From positions 34,921,143 through 34,985,142 of the forward strand of contig CM055096.1 of the NCBI GenBank assembly GCA_029204225.1: a stretch of 64,000 nucleotides of DNA, in the 5' to 3' direction. The position numbers and the translations under genes were made by a program. This DNA comes from Diphasiastrum complanatum (lineage: Eukaryota; Streptophyta; Lycopodiopsida; Lycopodiales; Lycopodiaceae). Positions 33,975-44,984 of the stretch are shown here, one piece after another. Position 1 is the stretch's first letter, and the number at the start of each line of letters is the position of its first letter. The notes under the pieces are model-generated. The model was not told where the DNA came from. It searched no databases and saw only the letters and a program-made list of their open reading frames with translations.

Positions 33975-34140
33975 TGGATTTGAGGCTGAGCATTGAAATC
34001 CAACACGTAAGACCGTCAATCTCCGGGTTAAGGCGCTTCAACCATCCAAGCATATGATCAAAAGAGCTATTCTCCATCACCAAGAGAACCTTAGTTTTGA
34101 TGGGCCCCTTGATAGTCTTCTTGTTCCACCATAGCCATCC
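33975..34140 (-). pseudogene. Non-specific phospholipase C (NPC) fragment
   Basis: The minus strand reads [20 protein letters not shown], then [14 protein letters not shown], closely matching the N-terminal signature of plant non-specific phospholipase C (phosphoesterase family, [11 protein letters not shown]). NPCs hydrolyse membrane phospholipids to diacylglycerol. Only about 40 codons remain. The upstream frame runs into a (CT)n array and the downstream part is not homologous, so this is an isolated exon fragment. Confidence 0.7.
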
Positions 34141-34217
34141 ATCTATCCCCGTACCGAAAAGCAGAATCATTGCGTTTCTATCGCGCACCTGGACTGCTGC
34201 ATTTCCATCAGGGAATT

Positions 34218-34219
<2 letters not shown>

Positions 34220-34263
<44 letters not shown>
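34220..34263. repeat. (GA)n microsatellite
   Basis: Perfect GA run. Confidence 0.95.
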
Positions 34264-34265
<2 letters not shown>

Positions 34266-35384
34266 CAAAAAATGAAAGGTGGGGGCACGTGCGCCCTACT
34301 GCGCGCCTCGGGAGGCAGCCTGCAACCACGATTTTGTAGGTGTTTCTTTTTGAAGGAATCAAAAGTCTGCACTTGAGCTCTTTGTAGGGAGTTAATATTG
34401 TTTTTTATAGAAGTTTTCAGCAAACCTATCCAGCAGGAGAATAAAACTTCCTCTATACTTGAAAGGAGGCTCAGATAGCTTGTAGCAGGCCAATTCCGCT
34501 AACAATCTGCTTTCTTTCTTCCTTCCACTGATTAACATTGCTTTGTTAATTCTCTTCTTGCTTCGATTTGCAGTTTCTATGGCTGTTAAGAACCTCTCTG
34601 CAAGGATAATATAAAAGCCATCTCGTAGCCTTCACAGGCATCTCAATTTTCTCCTTCCATATACTGTCAAAAAGTAAGGAATAGATGCCATGGTTTCTTT
34701 TAACTTTCAAACCAAAAGACCGAAGGATCATAATCTTAGCAAAAACTTCAAAGTGTCATTCAATCGCATAGCAAACACTTTAAACCAATTTTTCAATTAT
34801 AATAAAAGTTTCTACAACAATGCTGTATAAAAAGTTTTCACAACACACTCATAAAGTAACTATTTGAGGTGTTTCCGGTTGTGAAAAACACAAATCCCTC
34901 TTTTCCAAAACCAAGAAACAAAAAAATCATTAGAAGGGCTGCACGCAAGCAGCGTCCTCTTCCAAAATCCTTGTGGTTTGATGCATCTCGACTTCATGTT
35001 TGGCTTCATGCTTGCTCAAACCTCGTTTTCTTTGTAGCTCATTGGTGTAGTTCGCAGACCTGAGAGTTAGTTTGTAGTTTGCTTCGGGCAATGTTTGAGG
35101 CCAAGGCATGCTTGGAATGTAACATGCACCCCTACCTTTCAGCTCGATGGGCTCTATTCGTTTTTATCTTTCACATGACATGTATATTTGAAGGGTAATT
35201 TTCAAATAAAAAATGTATGAATTTTTTCAACCACAATATACATGTAATCTTGTTATATTTTACAATAAATTTTTTAAAATTTTAAACTAACTTAACATTT
35301 GACTTTCTAATGCTAGCTTTCACATGGAAGGGATATTTTTAAATTTGCCATTCAAATGCATGCTTTTAAAATTTTTGTGTCCAT
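34264..35384. other. No gene recognised
   Basis: AT-rich, short frames only. Confidence 0.4.
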
Positions 35385-35650
35385 CACAGTGCGGTGTATG
35401 GGTAGCGACAGGCTAGGCACAAGCTTGAATCCCAGCCGCTGCGTAGTGACATCTTAGGAGCTTGCTCCTCACTTGGCATTGCCCAGTTGGTGTTGCCAGG
35501 CTGTGTATGTTATGTATAACTTACTAGTTGCGTCTGCGACCGGCAAGGCGCATGCTTGAATCCCAGCCGTTGTGTAGTGACATCTTAGGAACTTGCTCCT
35601 CACTTGGCATTGCCCAGATAGTGTTGCCACGATGTGTATGTTATGTAGTA
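35385..35650. repeat. Tandem repeat, ~130-bp unit, two copies
   Basis: GCTTGAATCCCAGCCGYTGY, then GTAGTGACATCTTAGGARCTTG and the following ~70 bp occur twice (from about 35423 and 35550). A third, partial copy (TAGTGTTGCCAGGCTGTG onward) is at 36548-36595, beyond the 35781-36536 block. Confidence 0.75.
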
Positions 35651-35780
35651 GGTAATGGCCATTGGGAGGACCATTACCATAAATAATCTGGGACACGGGC
35701 AGCGAGTGGCGGAGGCCACAAGTGGCCGGGGACCAGACTATTTGTGCTAATGGTCCGACCAATGGACCATTACCGCACGT
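35651..35780. repeat. GGTAATGGTCC / GGACCATTACC dyads
   Basis: Several inverted copies of a GGTAATGG(T)CC motif flank the inverted-repeat element. Confidence 0.45.
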
Positions 35781-35829
35781 AATTGACGGTTCGCCTGATT
35801 TTTTTCTGTCCGTCTCTCCTGTCTCTACA

Positions 35830-35831
<2 letters not shown>

Positions 35832-35910
<79 letters not shown>
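35832..35910. repeat. (TC)n microsatellite
   Basis: Perfect TC run grading into a long CT-rich tract up to about 36450. Confidence 0.95.
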
Positions 35911-35912
<2 letters not shown>

Positions 35913-36471
35913 GTCCGCTCTCTCCCTCTCTCCTCTTCGCTCTCTCCCTCTCTGTTGTTTGCAATCTCTCCCTCTCCGCTCTCTCTCCTCTCTCCTCTCT
36001 CTCTCTGCATTCTCTTTCTCCCCGCTCTCCCTCCTCTCTCTCCCTTCCTCTGCTGTCTGCTCTTTCTCCCCCTATTAGCTCTCCCTCCTCTCTCCCTCCG
36101 CTCTCTCTCTCTCTCTCCCCTCCTTACCTCCGCTATCTGATCCTCTCTTTTCTCTGCTCTCCCTCTGCTCTCTTTTCTCTCTCCCTCCACTCTCTCCTCT
36201 CTCCTCTCTCTCCCTCGCTCTCTCTCCTAGTCTCTCTCTCTCTTCGCGCCATGTGCTTTCTCTCCTTCCCTCTGCTCTCTCTCTCCTCTCCTCTCTCTCC
36301 CCTCCCTCCCTCCGCTCTCTCCTCTCTCCCTCGCTTTCTCTCCTAGTCTCTCTCGTGCCAAGCAGAAAACGTTCGCTCTCTCTCCTCTCCTCTCTCTCTC
36401 CCCCTCGCTCTCTCCCCTAGTCTCTCTCTCGCGCCAGGCATCTCTCCCGCACCAGGCAAAAAACGTTCTTC

Positions 36472-36504
36472 GGGCCCTATATTATGCAAAATAATATAGG
36501 GCCC
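36472..36504. other. Perfect 14-bp hairpin
   Basis: Arms GGGCCCTATATTAT and ATAATATAGGGCCC with a 5-nt loop GCAAA, close to the right inverted repeat. Confidence 0.85.
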
Positions 36505-36599
36505 AAAACAGCCCAAAAATCAGGCGAACGACAATTAGTATAAACTATAGTGTTGCCAGGCTGTGTATGTTATGTATAAACTACTAGTTGCGTAACTTG

Positions 36600-37571
36600 G
36601 AATACAATTTTTTTCTTTTCTTTTTGTGAAACTAGCCTTGGAGCTTGCACATGCCAACCGTGGGGCATGGGGAAGAATGTTTGCGAGCAGCAACAGATGA
36701 CTGCAACATGGAATGCACCTGATTCCCTGGACACGCGGCGACCACTGAACAAGGTCGAAGAGGTGCTTGTTATTAAGATGCGACCCTTTGGTAGAATTGC
36801 GCTATCGCTTATTGGCACATATTGGCAAGGGGACAGCTTTGGCCCCATTCCAATCAGCTATTGCCATGTGGAGTCTGAGCAGGGGACAAGAAATCCCTTG
36901 CACCAGGGTGCGCACATCTGGAACTCGCCAGGCCCGGGACCAAGGAGCCCGGAACGAGGCGCTGGCGCTTCAGGGGCCGGCCTGGTGTCTGGCGCCGGCG
37001 CCCCGGGACCACAAACCACTGGAGCGCGGCGCTGGGCACCGGGACCACTGGCGCCAGGGGGCACCAACGACGGAACCAGGGCATTACACGCAGGCCCAGG
37101 CTTACACGCACGCAAGAATGCAGATGGGCAATTCCACTAAATATGCAAGTACATAGTATTTTCTGAAAAGCTTATGGGATAAACGGTCTAACGGCAGGTG
37201 GCGAGGCGAGAATTCAAGGAGGAGGCAGGTGCAGGGCGGCACCTGGGACAGGTGTCAGGAGAGGGTAGAATTGTGAGAGAGTTGGGAATAAATAATTCCT
37301 ACAGATTTAGACAGGGAAAACACACCTACTTTTAGGCAAGGATCAAAGCCAGTGCACTCAAAAGCAGTGATAAAGTGCGAGCATGGTGAATGCTGACCAA
37401 TGCATATGATCTAGCCTTTTGATGAAAGCAACCAATATTGTGATCGGCATCTTCCTTCACTCTCTTAGGCTTGATTTGCTCTGCTTTGCTTTGCAATGAG
37501 AGACAGGCAGGTGCCAGGCAAGGTGGATTGGTGAGGTGCAGAAGAGTTGGTTGCCACCACCTTGCAGCATA
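36600..37571 (+). promoter_or_regulatory. GC-rich region upstream of the MBOAT gene (putative promoter/5' UTR)
   Basis: 36900-37110 is strikingly GC-rich, with GGCGCCGGCGCC and several CGCGGCGCTGG strings in an otherwise AT-rich window. Both strands therefore carry incidental open frames. It sits directly upstream of exon 1. A promoter role is inference, and no clear TATA box was found. Confidence 0.4.
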
Positions 37572-37692
37572 ATGAAACACTCGCAGCAATTTCAGTGGTT
37601 GTCATGGAGGCGCTTGGAGCTGGCCTTTCTCGGAATCTATGCAGTTCTCTTCTACGCTTTTGCAGTGAAGCGTTCTGTGGATTTATCCAGAG
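37572..37692 (+). CDS. MBOAT exon 1
   Basis: ATG 37572 gives MKHSQQFQWLSWRRLELAFL, then a first membrane segment and KRSVDLSR. Donor AGAG/GTATGC, phase 1. This is the first ATG of the frame; upstream codons are open only from a GTG. Confidence 0.8.
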
Positions 37693-40665
37693 GTATGCAC
37701 CCATTTTCTCTTCTTGTCTTCTGACTGATCGGATGGTTGTTTCATAGTTGTTAATAGCAGTTGGGCCTCTTGCTAGGGGGATGTAGCGGAGGTCTATCGC
37801 TGACCTGCATTGTAGTTAATTTCGATTTTCTACCAGCAAATTGTGCTTTGTTTTAGGGTAATGCAAAAGATTAATTGTTGAAAGTATACTCAAACGGAAC
37901 CCTTAGTTGAAGGACTCTTCAATGGAATGTATTTGCTGCCGTGCATCAGCAGCTCATAGGCTGAAGGATGTATTCTGTGACCCAATTGCCACTAGATGGT
38001 CGTAGTTGTAAGAGGTTCACTAATTCAGACAACTTCCCTATGCGTTTCACCATCAACCTGCAATACTGAGACAGAGATAGCCTTTCATCTCCGAAGAGAG
38101 GAGAGGGTGGGGGGAACCCCTGCATCTTGCTGGCACTGCCCATCTTTGGGCCCAGCTCAATCACAATCGCACACTCTTTTTTGATTTAAAGAATTAATTT
38201 TTTATTCTCAGAAACCTGCCCAACATTTTTGCCCAAGTTATTATAAGTGACACGGGTTCTTTTATCCCATAAGCATTCTGCAGTACAGGTCCTTGAACGT
38301 TCTTTTATCCCATAAGCATTCTGCAGTATGGTCCTTGAACGTAGGGCCCAACAGAGGCGAAGGCTCTAGGTTAGGTACTAACATGCATAGTGGTAGTTAG
38401 GTGTCCTGTGAATTAACACTGGTGTCAGTGCACTTGGCACCATGCATGCCATCAGCTTACACTAGGCTAGGAGGGGGGATTTTTTTAAGAGAGTGCATTG
38501 GTTGGGTGCAGCCTTGTAATTTGACGGTCAAGGTTGCCTGTCATGCTTTTTTTCAATGACGGTTTGATAAATCATTTGCCTTTCAAATCTAAAATGATGT
38601 TTGATAGTTTAGAGATGGGTACTTATTTGAAAGATGAGCCACCAAGTTGGAAGGGCTGAAAGTTAAATCATAAATGTGAAAGTTTGTGTTGAAATTTTTC
38701 TGAAGTTTCGTGTGATGTGTGTATTATATTTATTGTGAATCCATATAAGTAAAAAAACAAAGGCATATGTCAAAATGACATTTTTGAATTGTATGTGCCT
38801 GTATGCTATGACGGCCAAATTCTTAGAAAGCCTATATTTTACGGCCAAAATGGCTTTTGACGGTCAATACGGCTATCAAACTGCAAGGCTGGTTGGGTGG
38901 AACAAACTATGCTAGCCCTATTGTGGTTCTTTGTCATCTAACAATAACTATGCATGCCACCTGTACACAATTGCTAGCTGCTTATGTGGCATATGACATG
39001 TCACAAATATGAGGCCTCATACAAAGGGCTCAAAGTAACACTTGAAAAAACATAAACATAGAGTAAATTCTACTTACCAAACAATCCAAAGTAGCATGTA
39101 ATGGTACAGTTGGAGCCCCTAAGGCAAGAGGATGATTGTTATTATGGGAAGCTCATATTTGTCGACTCCTAGAGTAATGTGAAGCTTGTATTTGTCAAAT
39201 AGCATGCATAGTAAAGTCCTTCGAAGTTGATCTCCATGTCTAAAGGGAATAATTCTTTGATTTTGAATCTTTATTCCATTGTATGGAGAAAAAGGATGTG
39301 ATATGCATTTGTGACATGGTGATTTTTTTTAAATGTATCATCTCTCATGCAAAACACCTCACATAACATCATGGCAACACATTTTTGATTTTCATTTGAG
39401 ATCAATGATTGCAATGTGACAGGCTAGTCTCGAAATTAGCAATAATACCAACCTTTGATCTTAGATTACAATGGGCATCGAAAGATAAAGTGCTCTTTTG
39501 TCTTTGCCTCATGCATAGAACACAACTAACATATTCTATCTTCGCAAGGTGTCTTACCATCAGGTAGTTCAACCAAGTCCCACGTCTTGTTCTTCGTTGT
39601 GGCTTCCATTTCTGTCTCCATAGCTGCTCGCCATTCCTTGTGCTCCTTTGCTTCGTCAAATGAATTAGGTTCTTGTGTCTTGAGCACTGTACCCATCAAA
39701 GCTAGGTTCATCTCTAGCCTTTGATAGGGTTTTCTACCTCTTGTAGACCTCATGAGCTCTCCCTCTCCCTGTTTGCTAGATTCGGGATTCTCTCCCTCCT
39801 TAATGTCACCTGTCATCTTCAAGTACCATTTGGGTAACCGCCTTGGAGTCTCAGCTTCAGTCTTCTCTTTTTCTCCTGGATCTTCCACATCCATGTCAGC
39901 TTCCTGCTTTACTTTCACATGTGCTCCATCATCCAAAGGCTCATAAATCATTCCATCCTGCTCATGCTTTCCCATCTCGTCAAAAATTGCATCTCTTGAA
40001 ATAATGAGCTTCTGTACATCCTTATCATAAAAATGCACTTAATGGCCTTTGTATCAAGTTTCCTCCTTTTGTCCTTATTTTCATCACTATGCCACTTGAC
40101 CCTACAATCTCAAGAAATTGCCCTTAAGCCTGAAAAGTAGGAATTATGGCCAAACTGCCTTTTTCAAAAAATTCCTCTATCACGCACAGTTCTCTGATTT
40201 GGGAGATTTTTATATCAGCACGGTGCGTAGGTACTCACACCGAGATAGCTCCTGTCTAGTCAAATTTCAAAAATAGTCATTTTCTCCATGCCCAATTATC
40301 ACTCTGTTTTTGCTTTTCTGCAAGAGGCCACCAATGGACAGGGTCCTAAAGACAGAGGGACAGTCCTCCAAAATAGGGACAGAAAGTTGGGTCCCTTCAA
40401 AATGAAGATTTTTAATGAAGAATTCCAATTTTTGGCCCTTCAGTCCTTTGTAGACTGCACTTCATAGTCTAAAAATGAAGTTTTGTAACTTTTGATCTAG
40501 ACCACATATTTGGGTCCCCGAGACTCAATCTCCACCGTCAAATTTTTTTTAACTCCAATCTGAAGGTCAAGGCCTTCTTTGTGCTCCAAACTTAGCTAGT
40601 GTATGGAGGAGACCACACTTCAATACACAAAGTCAAAAACTTGACTGAACTCACGAACTAGAAGG

Positions 40666-40724
<59 letters not shown>

Positions 40725-43700
40725 AAGAAACAGAAAGAGAGAATGGAGATATCTCTCTTGTTTCTTCACCAAATCTAGATCTATTTCTTCCTGCCTCCTC
40801 TAATGCTGAGGGCGCCCACCTACCAGCCTCCCTTGCCAACTTTCTGTCACAAGAAATGGTGCACCATAGCTTCAGCTAGATGCTCTTCTCAAAAACTTAC
40901 GCATAAATGCTCATCTCCATGCATACTTCACCAAATCTTGTTATGTAACTTTGACTGAGGGCGCCCCACTACCCACAAGCTACGTATGAAGCCGTTTGGG
41001 CTGATTCACAGTGGTTTGTGAATACTTCTCAGTTTTATGACACTTTTTCTCACTTTTTTTTCACAGAAAATCACCAACTTTGTGTGCTTGGTGCACTCAC
41101 ACCGCTTCACAGCTGCTTTCTTGATGTTATGTAGATACTGTTGAAGCTTTACAACACTTCGTTTGGTTGAGAAATGAGTGTTCACTCAAAGTATGATAGC
41201 TGAAAAAGCTCAAAATCTGTCAAAGCAAGTAATTTTGACAGATTTGCATCATTTTTCTTCCTGTTTGGGCCAGCCAAACATTTTCTCCTTCCTCTAAACT
41301 CACAATAATGTTCCCCACAACATTAACAAATGCTCTATAGGCAGCAAAATACTCAAAAGACAGTTTTCCTCCACACTGCAAATTCTTCCTACTTTCACCT
41401 CCTGTGAGGGACTATCTCACCTCAATACAGAGCCAGCGACAAGCCAAACCCAATAGTCAGGCACTCAGGATCAGAAGAGCTCTGATACCATGTTAAGATT
41501 CACATAAGCAATAGTACTGTCTAGAAATCACTGTAACACACAAAGAGGAAGAGGCAACACACTCAACTGATCATCATAACTGAATGAAATATAGAAGTAC
41601 ATATGAGACGAAATGTAGAACTTCCTAGGTGTTGACCTACCATTTGTGTTACGGCTGGTAACAGCTAACTTACAGCTAATATTTACAGACTATCTTACGG
41701 CTAGTTAATGAAGAGTGAAATGAAGAGTGAAGTTTAGTATTGAACTTATAACAAGAACACCCTTGCTTCATGCCAATAGTGTTGCATACTAGTTCAGATA
41801 AACCATAAATTGATTTGAAGCAATCTAGTAAACTTGTCATGTGCTTATATTCTCGCTTGAGTGTGAACACGCTAGACTTGTAAATTGTAAATATTGAAAT
41901 GGCTCACACCAGCCTGTGGTGTTTTGCAAGAAAATGTAAATAGCAATTTTGTTAACTAGTTGACCTGCTTGTGTTTGGTATGGGGTATTGGGTCTTTATT
42001 TAGAGGCTGCTGGACTGACCTCCTAAAAAGTAGAAAAGTTGACCGGTCAACGGGACGCGTGCCATATGCTCATTGGGACACTTGGTCCAGTGCACAAGTG
42101 ACGGGTCCGATGGTCTTCCTACTTGCTTGCCAATGTGTCAAGGTATTGCCAAGTGGCAAGTGTCGATTGTGCATGGGGCTTGCCATGTGTCGACGTTAGG
42201 AACGGGTTAGGGTTAAGTGGGTGCTTGATGATTATGTATAAATGAGCTTAGAGAGAGGCATTCCTCATCATAGTCTATGCAACAGGTGGCTGGGAGGAGA
42301 CTTAGTAGCAGTGCTCTTATGTGTTTATGCTTGTACCTTGATATGTACTTTCAAAAGAAATCCATAAAGTGGATATTTGGTGCCTACTTTGGGTGTGCTT
42401 TGGGTTTGATTCAGCTAGCTTTGTGAGATTTGGTATCAGAGCAGTTCCTTTCTAGGATTGTGTGGGGTTTGGCATCACTGTCACCTTGAGTTAGGGTTTG
42501 TTGGGAGCTAGGTGGGCCACTATAGGTGTATTTCTGAGCATTTTGAGAGCCTTGAAGCTTACAGATTGGAGCCCTATGGTGGATTGTTGGTCTTTGGGAA
42601 GCCTTTGAGCATCTCCTGCTATCTAGCTTGCTTTTCTCTTTGATTTTGTAAAAATCCAGCCTTCTTTAGATTTGCAAAAGTGTTTGTACCGTTTTCAATT
42701 CTCATTAATTTTCGGATGTGACAATTGCAATAGGGATCTAGTGGTAGGTCGCTAATGGGATAGAGCCTATCAGTTTCCTTCTCAGTGTTTTTCTCTTATT
42801 TTTGTAGATTGTCAGTTTCAAACCCTTGTTTGCTGATTTTTGAAGGAAAAGACTTGAATTCGGCTGTAAAAGATCTATCCTATCCAGTTCTCTTAGGAAT
42901 TCAGGGTAGTAGTCCCTTTATGTAGCTGGTTTGGGGTGGTGAAAAAAGCTTATTTGTGCTTTGTTTCAAGTGCTTTTGTTTTTGCACAATTTTGCAAGTT
43001 GCTTCACTTTTTCCTGGCTAGTTTTTACTATGGCATCTTGCATTGATAGTACAAAATGATTCTCACCATGCTCTTTCTACCAAAGTTAATGGCTTGGAGT
43101 GAATGTTAAAGCAGATTCTGGAGAGACATTACTTATAGTGCCAAGAGAATGAACAATACCTAGATATGGGAGGCAAAATAAACATGGAATTTGGGTGGTG
43201 AGCCTGCTTCAGCTAAAAGAGATGTGGATCTTGGTAGGAAGCGCAAGTTGCCGTCCATTAAGGACTTGAAACCTCCAAAGTTTACAGGTGCAATAGCTGT
43301 AAGAACCACAGATGTAGTGGAAAAGTGGTTGCAGAAATGGGAAAAGGCCTTTGGAATGTGTGGAATTACCATTGATTCAGAGATGACTGTTGGAGCTACC
43401 TATCGGTTACAGGAATCGGCATAGTGATGGTGGAGGGAAGTTGAAAAAGATGGCCTTGTACCGGATTCCTGGGAGGCATTTCAACATATATTTGTACAAA
43501 ATAGGGTGCCTCTTGATGAAAAGAATTGAGCCATGCAACAGTGGACAGGCCTCCCCCCTTGATGTAGCTGGAGTGGGGGTCCTCGAGGAGGGTGCACTAT
43601 TTTCCCTCTAGAAGTTCTGCCTCCCTTGATTATTTGAATCCTGTTTTTAGGGTTCCTCAAGGGACTATAAATAGGCTTCATTTATTTTGCAGCTTATGAT

Positions 43701-43869
43701 TTGGTATTGCTTGGGGCTCTTTGTGGGAGAACTCTTGCCTGGGCTATCGCTTGTAGGGCTTTAGCCATTGATGTTAGGTGATGCTCTGTACCATGCTTTG
43801 TGGGAGATTGCTGGGTTGCTTCATATGTTGTCAACTTATGCTTCATTGATAGTAAAATTTGTGAACGAG

Positions 43870-43948
<79 letters not shown>

Positions 43949-44924
43949 TGTATTAATGTCTTTTCCATGCCAAAAGGCATATAAGACCAAGGAAGTACAT
44001 ATCAAGTGTGTTTCACCAAGACAGATCAGTGCCGTCAGTCTAAAACTAAAACTACTAACTAAAAGTACTATCTAAAAACCTATGAGGAGATAAATAGTTC
44101 AGGAGAATGGTACTATGACCAATTACAAATGAACCGAAAACTCCTCATTTCTCTAACTCTACTACTACAGTCTCCACTACCTCTTTAATGCTGTTTTCTA
44201 CAAAACGTATTATCTCGTCTTTGTAAATGAGATGTGACCCCAAATCTTTTGCTTTCTGGCGGGCCTGTTTCCGTTCTTGTACTTGTACGAAAGTCAGGTC
44301 TTCATCCAAGAAAATGCGAGCATCTTTCAACTTGGCTCGGCGATGAAGAGCATCTCTCCTATGTGTTAATGATGAGAAGTGGATAACTAATGTCTCCGCA
44401 TCTTTCTTGGTGCGCCAGGTCTTGTCCAGGCCAACATCGTTGTACTGGAGTGTATCCGTCAAATTTTTTTTGGCTTCCTCAATTGCATCCTATGTATTAG
44501 GGATTCCGCGCACTCGAACATTGAGGGCTTTTTGTTCACGGCGTCGACTCTCGGTGACTGTAGCAGATATAAAGGAAACGGGAGTATGTTCACCTTGACC
44601 CTTGAGAACATCAGCCCACGATTTGTTGTATTGTTCTTCTTGATGATCTTGATCTTCGGCTTCCCGGAACTCTATGAGAGCAGCCTGGTCTTTGACCTTG
44701 CATTGAAGATCGGCCATAATACAATCCATGTTTTGAATGTGTGGTACCTCAGTTGCATCCCGATATTGGACAATGTGCGTGATCTGCCGATCCTCCTCTT
44801 CCTCTTTCCCTTGTAGTGTTTCGACCTGTTCTTGGAGCTGAGCAACTGTTGTCTGAAGGATCGATATCTCCCGTAGGCAGCTTAAGCCGTATTCCCATCC
44901 TAGAGTTGGGGCAGGTGTTTGGGC

Positions 44925-44984
<60 letters not shown>

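Larger units (their letters stand above)
35781..36536. repeat. Inverted-repeat-bounded pyrimidine-rich insertion
   Basis: The ends AATTGACGGTTCGCCTGATT... and, inverted, AATTGTCGTTCGCCTGATTT... match over about 22 bp. The interior is ~650 bp of nearly pure C/T, including the (TC)n of 35832-35910, then a perfect hairpin. It resembles a MITE-like unit. No target duplication was confirmed. Confidence 0.5.

Noticed and set aside
36667-37140. 157-codon plus-strand ORF upstream of the MBOAT gene
   Set aside because: It lies in a GC-rich segment where several frames on both strands are open. No domain was recognised and no start context or splice partner supports it.
37536-37571. Earlier in-frame start for the MBOAT gene
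   Set aside because: The upstream codon is GTG, not ATG. The first ATG of the frame is at 37572.
44407-44816. Plus-strand ORFs at 44.4-44.8 kb
   Set aside because: Antisense shadows of LINE ORF1 on the minus strand.
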